Source: JABWBP01 sp964522165
GTDB lineage: Bacteria > Calditrichota > Calditrichia > RBG-13-44-9 > J075
Length of the DNA stretch: 64,000 nucleotides
Assembly: GCA_964522165.1 (NCBI GenBank)
Contig: CAZFVV010000013.1
Location: 1-64,000, forward strand
Direction: 5' to 3'
Under the pieces are notes generated by a model. That model was given only the letters and a program-made list of their open reading frames with translations, was not told where the DNA came from and did no database searches. Positions 60,701 to 64,000 of this stretch are shown here, in pieces. Each line of letters opens with the position of its first letter. Position 1 is the stretch's first letter. Position numbers and translations under genes: made by a program.

Positions 60701-61985
60701 CGTGGGCAGCCGTGATCATTTTGGATTTGGGATTTCGGATTTGGGATTGGAATCTCCCCAACAATCCGCAATCCGAAATCCGAAACCTGTGGTGAGCGAA
60801 GCCGAATCATCCGAAATCGTAGAAATCCGGGTCACGAATACCGGCCCGGGGATTCCGGCGGAAAAATTGCCCTATGTTTTCGACCGTTTCTACCAGGCCG
60901 ATGACGGATCTACCCGGGAATTCGAAGGCAGCGGCATTGGCCTGGCGCTGGTAAAAGAGTTGGTGGAATTGCACCGCGGGGAAGTAATTGCGGAAAGCGT
61001 TCCGGGAGCAGAAACCTCTTTTACGGTACGGCTTCCGCTGGGGCGGGCGCATCTCCGGGAGGAAGAGATCATCGCCGAAGAAACGGCGGAAACGGCGGCG
61101 CAGCCATCCCTCGCCGGGGTGGACGTGGAAGCCGTGTTTACGGCGGAAGCGCCCGCCAGCGACGAACGGGAAGCAGAGGGAGCGGAGATTCCGGCGCCGG
61201 AAGAAGATGAAACCGCCCGGGAAGACGAAACCCTGGTGTTGGTGGTCGAGGATCACCCGGATTTGCGGGATTTCATTCGCGAAGGTTTAGCGCCGGAATA
61301 TCGCGTCATCGAAGCGGAAGACGGGACATCCGGTTTGCAAAAAGCCGCGGAACTGATTCCCGACATGGTGATCAGCGACATTATGATGCCGGGAATGGAT
61401 GGCTACGAACTTTGCCGGCGCCTGAAGACCAGCCCCAAAACCAACCATATCCCGGTAATCCTGCTTACCGCCCGGGCGGCCCCGGAAGACAAGTTAGAGG
61501 GGCTGGAAACCGGGGCGGATGATTACCTGGTGAAACCGTTCAATCCCGAGGAATTAAAAATCCGGGTACGCAATTTGATCCGCCTGCGCCAGCAGATGCG
61601 CGAAAAATTCAGCGCGGAGATGCTCCTCAAACCCAGTGATATAACGGTTCCTTCCACCCAAAAGGTGTTCTTAGAGCGCCTGAGCGCGGTCATCGAAGCG
61701 CATTTAGATGATGAAGATTTCAGCGTGGAGAGGTTAGGCGAGGAAATGGGCATGAGCCGGGCGCAGATTCACCGCAAGCTGCGGGCGATTACCAACCAGT
61801 CCGCCAGCGAATTCATCCGCTCCTTCCGCTTGCAGCGCGCCGCGGAGTTGATCAAGCAGGACGCCGGGAACATCGCCGAGATCGCCTACATGGTGGGCTT
61901 CAACAGCCAGGCCTATTTTACGCGCTGTTTTCAGGAGGCTTTCGGATGCTCGCCTTCGGAGTTTAAAAAACGGCAAGGAAATTAA
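57723..61985 (+). CDS. Hybrid two-component system protein (propeller - Y_Y_Y - kinase - receiver - AraC)
   Basis: One-protein sensor-regulator of 1420 residues. GTG at 57723 (GGAG eight bases upstream) starts a signal peptide 'LFVLLSIWLGLTATLSMA'; the ATG at 57678 would put 15 polar residues before it. About 30-690: periplasmic regulator propellers ('GVLWLGTRYAGVLKV', 'GTVWFGGTDGIVRYTPD'). About 700-780: Y_Y_Y domain. Then a membrane helix, DHp with 'FFANISHEFRTPLTLILGLL', ATPase ('NLLSNALKFTPPGG', 'NTGPGIPAEKL', 'GSGIGLALVKEL'), receiver ('VISDIMMPGMDG', 'DYLVKPFN') and C-terminal AraC helix-turn-helix. In Bacteroidota such proteins sense oligosaccharides. The ATPase domain carries an inserted heptad-repeat hairpin of about 28 residues. 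Confidence 0.93.
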   Translation: MPHRSLFVLLSIWLGLTATLSMAAREIVIPPETWKETGIPYIQYFSPREYGEHPQNWSIAQDSRGIMYFGNGQGVLVYNGVDWKLVKTPKRSTVRSLAISSPEQRIYVGAQGDLGYLASDPAGHLRFISLLDSIPEGYRDFHDVWETLARGDTIYFRTTKYIFRLAEGRFRVWQAQDRFHTSFLVNGAFYVRQWSVGLMRMAGDSLQLLPGGERFAQERIYLMQPYDETAIFVGASTQGLFLYDRSVFSPFKTAADALLEANRLYHGAALRGGLFVLATNYGGAVLIDRAGNLCQVINRECGLQNDNVRHVYMDRQGGIWLALDNGLARVETPAPLSRFTAASGIESIVEGMIRHKGKLYAATHQGLYYLEKRTAQPEGRGGPFPRFKPVEGLAMQVWALVSAGEHLLAGANEAVFEIRADGKRAIPIPTQWQGGAVRNLHQSQQDSNRVYVGLSTGLAVLQWAQGRWQDLGMIRGIDERVEFIAEDKEGVLWLGTRYAGVLKVEIAQPAAPADGNFLNAAVTRFGQEHGLPERQINPRAVGGRIVFATHNGLRKFDAQRQLFVPDTTFGAFLADSACWIFQIQEDRRGNVWVLGGIGKEKNLVGQAVPHPARPGEYIWREVPFMRLQDFYGLFAIYPEPDGTVWFGGTDGIVRYTPDISQNYATDYSPVIGGISIISSDSIVYGGAVPSQPFQPVLASRYNSLRFHFAAPSYDNVSANRYQFMLEGFDEGWSRWTREAQKDYTGLPGGDYVFKVRAKNIYGHLSDEARFEFSVLPPWYKSPWMYFLYALLGAALVFGLVKYRVRQLERKSHELEKIVAERTSQVVEQRNQLKAQSEKLQEMDRLKSRFFANISHEFRTPLTLILGLLDKFTNKTEDREVLADYGVMKRNAARLLQLINQLLDLAKLEAGGEKLQAARGDMVGFVRRIIMSFASLGEQKQISMVFNGAPLGSAGQTAIYGYFDRDKLEKVFYNLLSNALKFTPPGGRIDVAVAVGSRDHFGFGISDLGLESPQQSAIRNPKPVVSEAESSEIVEIRVTNTGPGIPAEKLPYVFDRFYQADDGSTREFEGSGIGLALVKELVELHRGEVIAESVPGAETSFTVRLPLGRAHLREEEIIAEETAETAAQPSLAGVDVEAVFTAEAPASDEREAEGAEIPAPEEDETAREDETLVLVVEDHPDLRDFIREGLAPEYRVIEAEDGTSGLQKAAELIPDMVISDIMMPGMDGYELCRRLKTSPKTNHIPVILLTARAAPEDKLEGLETGADDYLVKPFNPEELKIRVRNLIRLRQQMREKFSAEMLLKPSDITVPSTQKVFLERLSAVIEAHLDDEDFSVERLGEEMGMSRAQIHRKLRAITNQSASEFIRSFRLQRAAELIKQDAGNIAEIAYMVGFNSQAYFTRCFQEAFGCSPSEFKKRQGN
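60723..60787. repeat. In-frame heptad hairpin inside the histidine-kinase ATPase domain
   Basis: GGATTTG, GGATTTC, GGATTTG, GGATTGG (60723-60750) are followed by CAATCCG, CAATCCG, AAATCCG, AAACC (60762-60787), a complementary second arm. The insert lies between the N-box strand and the G1 box and keeps the frame. Confidence 0.92.
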
Positions 61986-61988
61986 ATT

Positions 61989-64000
61989 ATGGCTAAATAT
62001 ATAAAAATCATTTTTTTGGCGATCACATTACCATACGTTTTTCTGGTAAGTCTCTATCCACAGCAAGTTCCCCGGGTCTATTTCCTCGCGAAGAACATTC
62101 AATTTGAAAATGTAACCATTCAGGCAGAATACGCGGAGAGCGATATCAATTGCATTTTCCAGGACCAGGAGGGATTTTTGTGGTTTGGCACCCGATCCGG
62201 CCTTTGGCGCTACGATGGGTATGATTTTAAAATTTTTCGACACGACCCTAAAAACTCTAAAAGTCTTTCTAACAATATCGTGTGGACTATCGCTCAAAGT
62301 CGTTCCGGTCATCTCTGGATCGGTACCGACAATGGTTTGAATAGATTTGATCCTGTGACAGAAACATTTAAACGCCACTTGTACACTACCGACAAATCGT
62401 TCAGCACAATTCGCAGTATCTGCGAAGACCGTTCAGGTGTTCTTTGGGTCGGTACCTTTGACGGTTTGTACCGTTTAAGCAAATCTGCATCCGGGGGAAA
62501 TCCGCTAAAGAAGGAAGAAGAAACCTTTATTCGGTATCGCCATAATCCTGATAACCCAAACAGTTTAAGCCACGATTATATCAGTGTTATTTATGAAGAC
62601 AGACAGGGGAATTTGTGGATTGGCACTGGCGATTTTACTTCTCCTACCCTGGGCGGCGGTCTGAACCAGATGATTCGCTCCCGCTACCCGGGTGTAAACA
62701 CGAGTGCGGCGGAAGACTTTTCGGTCTCTTTCCGCCATTACCGGCACGGCCCCGCGGATCCTGCAAGTCTTAGCAATGATTGGGTGACCGCCATTCTGCA
62801 AGACCGTTCCGGCGCGCTGTGGGTGGCAACAGACCGGGGATTGAATAAATTTGACCGGGTAAGCGGTAAATTTACCCGTTATCTTCATAAAAAGAACGAT
62901 CCATCCACCATCAACAGTAACTGGCTGAAAACCCTCTGTGAGGATCAAAACGGGAACCTGTGGATCGGGTCCTATCTTGGCGGCCTGGATCGCCTGGATG
63001 GAAGAACCGGCGGCATTACCCGTTTTTTAAACCCTACCTGGAATGCCGATAAGCTGGATCAAACCACCGTAAAATTCCTTTATAAAGACCATTCGGGGAT
63101 GATTTGGGCGGCAACCTGGGGAGAAGGTATTTACAAATTTAATCCGTCGAGGAGTTCGTTTAGCAAATTGGAGCTTTATGAGCGGGACCAGGGGGTGGTA
63201 AAGGATTATAACGTTCAATGCCTTTTCCAGGATAGCGATAGCATTTTATGGATCGGCACCCTGGGCACCGGCATCGCCTATAATCAAAGAACTTTGCAGG
63301 TTACCCTCTGGCCGAATACCAGTTACCATTGTTTTGCGGAAGACAATAGCGGAAAAATCTGGGTGGGCACCGGCGACGGCCTTTTACGATATGACAAGAT
63401 TTCCAAACATTGGGATACACTTACTAAAGAAAATGCCAACCTTAGCAGCAACGATATACATGAGCTTTATTTAGACCGGGAAAATATCCTCTGGTTTACG
63501 ACCGGCAACGGCCTGAACAAGTCTAACCTGAACCGGATTGAAGGCGGAAAAATAACCCGGGAGGCAATTGCCCAATACCCGGTCGATCCGCAAGACAGCA
63601 CCCGCACAGGTTCATGGTGGGGCAGCGCTATCTATGAGGATCGTTCCGGATTCCTTTGGATTGGCACCGGTAACGGGCTTTACAGGTTCGACCGCAGCAG
63701 CGGAATTTTCAAGAGTTTTAAATTTGATCGTAACCAAACCCTCGATATAACTCTCAACAGTATTCTAAGTGTCTATGAAGACTCTTCCGCTAATATCTGG
63801 GTTGGCTCCGCGGGGGGGTTGATCCGGATGTCGCCGGAAGAGATAAAACAGAACTCCTTCACCGTATTCACGATGGAAGAAGGCCTTCCGAATAACGTCA
63901 TCAATAGTATTTTAAGCGATGAACACGGCAATCTTTGGCTGGGAACCAATAATGGATTATCGCGATTTGACCCCCGAACCGTGACGTTTAAGAATTATGA
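61989..64000 (+). CDS. Two-component regulator propeller protein, cut by the window end
   Basis: It starts at ATG 61989, three bases after the preceding hybrid regulator, and stays open to the window end (670 codons seen). The first ~35 residues contain a signal-like hydrophobic segment ('IIFLAITLPYVFLVSL'). Then come regularly spaced propeller blades of the Reg_prop type: 'FLWFGTRSGLWRYDG', 'HLWIGTDNGLNRFD', 'VLWVGTFDGLYRLS', 'NLWIGSYLGGLDRLD' and many more to the end ('NLWLGTNNGLSRFDP'). By family logic the unseen part should carry Y_Y_Y, membrane and kinase domains. Adjacency suggests co-regulation with the upstream hybrid protein. Whether it is hybrid or a plain kinase cannot be seen. Confidence 0.88.
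   Translation, partial: MAKYIKIIFLAITLPYVFLVSLYPQQVPRVYFLAKNIQFENVTIQAEYAESDINCIFQDQEGFLWFGTRSGLWRYDGYDFKIFRHDPKNSKSLSNNIVWTIAQSRSGHLWIGTDNGLNRFDPVTETFKRHLYTTDKSFSTIRSICEDRSGVLWVGTFDGLYRLSKSASGGNPLKKEEETFIRYRHNPDNPNSLSHDYISVIYEDRQGNLWIGTGDFTSPTLGGGLNQMIRSRYPGVNTSAAEDFSVSFRHYRHGPADPASLSNDWVTAILQDRSGALWVATDRGLNKFDRVSGKFTRYLHKKNDPSTINSNWLKTLCEDQNGNLWIGSYLGGLDRLDGRTGGITRFLNPTWNADKLDQTTVKFLYKDHSGMIWAATWGEGIYKFNPSRSSFSKLELYERDQGVVKDYNVQCLFQDSDSILWIGTLGTGIAYNQRTLQVTLWPNTSYHCFAEDNSGKIWVGTGDGLLRYDKISKHWDTLTKENANLSSNDIHELYLDRENILWFTTGNGLNKSNLNRIEGGKITREAIAQYPVDPQDSTRTGSWWGSAIYEDRSGFLWIGTGNGLYRFDRSSGIFKSFKFDRNQTLDITLNSILSVYEDSSANIWVGSAGGLIRMSPEEIKQNSFTVFTMEEGLPNNVINSILSDEHGNLWLGTNNGLSRFDPRTVTFKNY

Overview
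The window reads as a ~55% GC chromosomal segment of an FCB-group bacterium (Fibrobacterota-Chlorobiota-Bacteroidota superphylum), probably an environmental lineage known mostly from assembled genomes. The main evidence is a 2128-residue SprA/Sov-type type IX secretion (T9SS) translocon, two PorV/PorQ-like outer-membrane proteins, a secreted propeller protein with a FlgD-like C-terminal Ig domain, a one-protein hybrid two-component system (propeller, Y_Y_Y, kinase, receiver, AraC), and a DUF2723 membrane protein. I cannot name the phylum. Two 100-N gaps, each flanked by an exact 55-bp direct repeat, show that this is a scaffolded short-read assembly; collapsing either duplicate restores one intact gene.

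Layout. 0.2-2.8 kb: signalling block (STAS antagonist, receiver-RsbW-type ATPase, receiver-DHp-receiver). 2.9-9.2 kb: DinB-like protein, HNH nuclease, then housekeeping genes trpS, scpA, scpB, an rsuA/rluB-type pseudouridine synthase and cmk. 9.4-22.7 kb: T9SS and surface block (sprA, prmA, lipoprotein, propeller protein, an intruding Rpn-type nuclease, two PorV-like genes). 22.9-25.7 kb: solitary DppC-type permease and an ATPase + TOPRIM-like pair that resembles split OLD/PARIS-type defence modules. 25.7-29.7 kb: RNase HI-PPC fusion and envelope polysaccharide genes. 29.7-30.5 kb: gene-free, repeat-rich. 30.5-36.5 kb: polA, a four-helix-bundle gene broken by one TGA, an adenylate kinase carrying a lipoprotein signal, a repeat-rich surface protein and a lipoprotein. 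36.8-41.4 kb (minus strand): GH57 enzyme, flippase, MBL hydrolase. 41.6-44.4 kb: lexA with a near-consensus promoter, a LexA/UmuD-like protein lacking its catalytic dyad, a VOC protein, tag and a Cdd1-type HhH protein. 44.5-48.5 kb: BNR-propeller + MoaD-like pair and small VOC/SRPBCC/DUF1801 genes. 48.6-57.5 kb: heparinase-like protein, J-domain protein, YbjN, PspA, a Mrp ATPase lacking its Cys motif, OppF, DUF2723. 57.7 kb to the end: hybrid two-component regulator and a second propeller sensor cut by the window edge.

The most unusual recurring feature is a family of degenerate heptanucleotide tandem repeats, often arranged as two complementary arms. They begin at or inside stop codons (after sprA, polA, the LexA-like gene, pspA and the family 2 glycosyltransferase). 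In three places they lie in frame inside genes: the RNase H-PPC linker, a DUF2723 loop, and the ATPase domain of the hybrid kinase. They resemble cyanobacterial STRR repeats in unit length and may be a source of protein linkers and gene fusions here. A second dispersed family consists of ~20-bp palindromes of the type TGCAAA..TTTGCA, seen at five intergenic loci.

No rRNA, tRNA, CRISPR array, prophage or complete insertion sequence was recognised.
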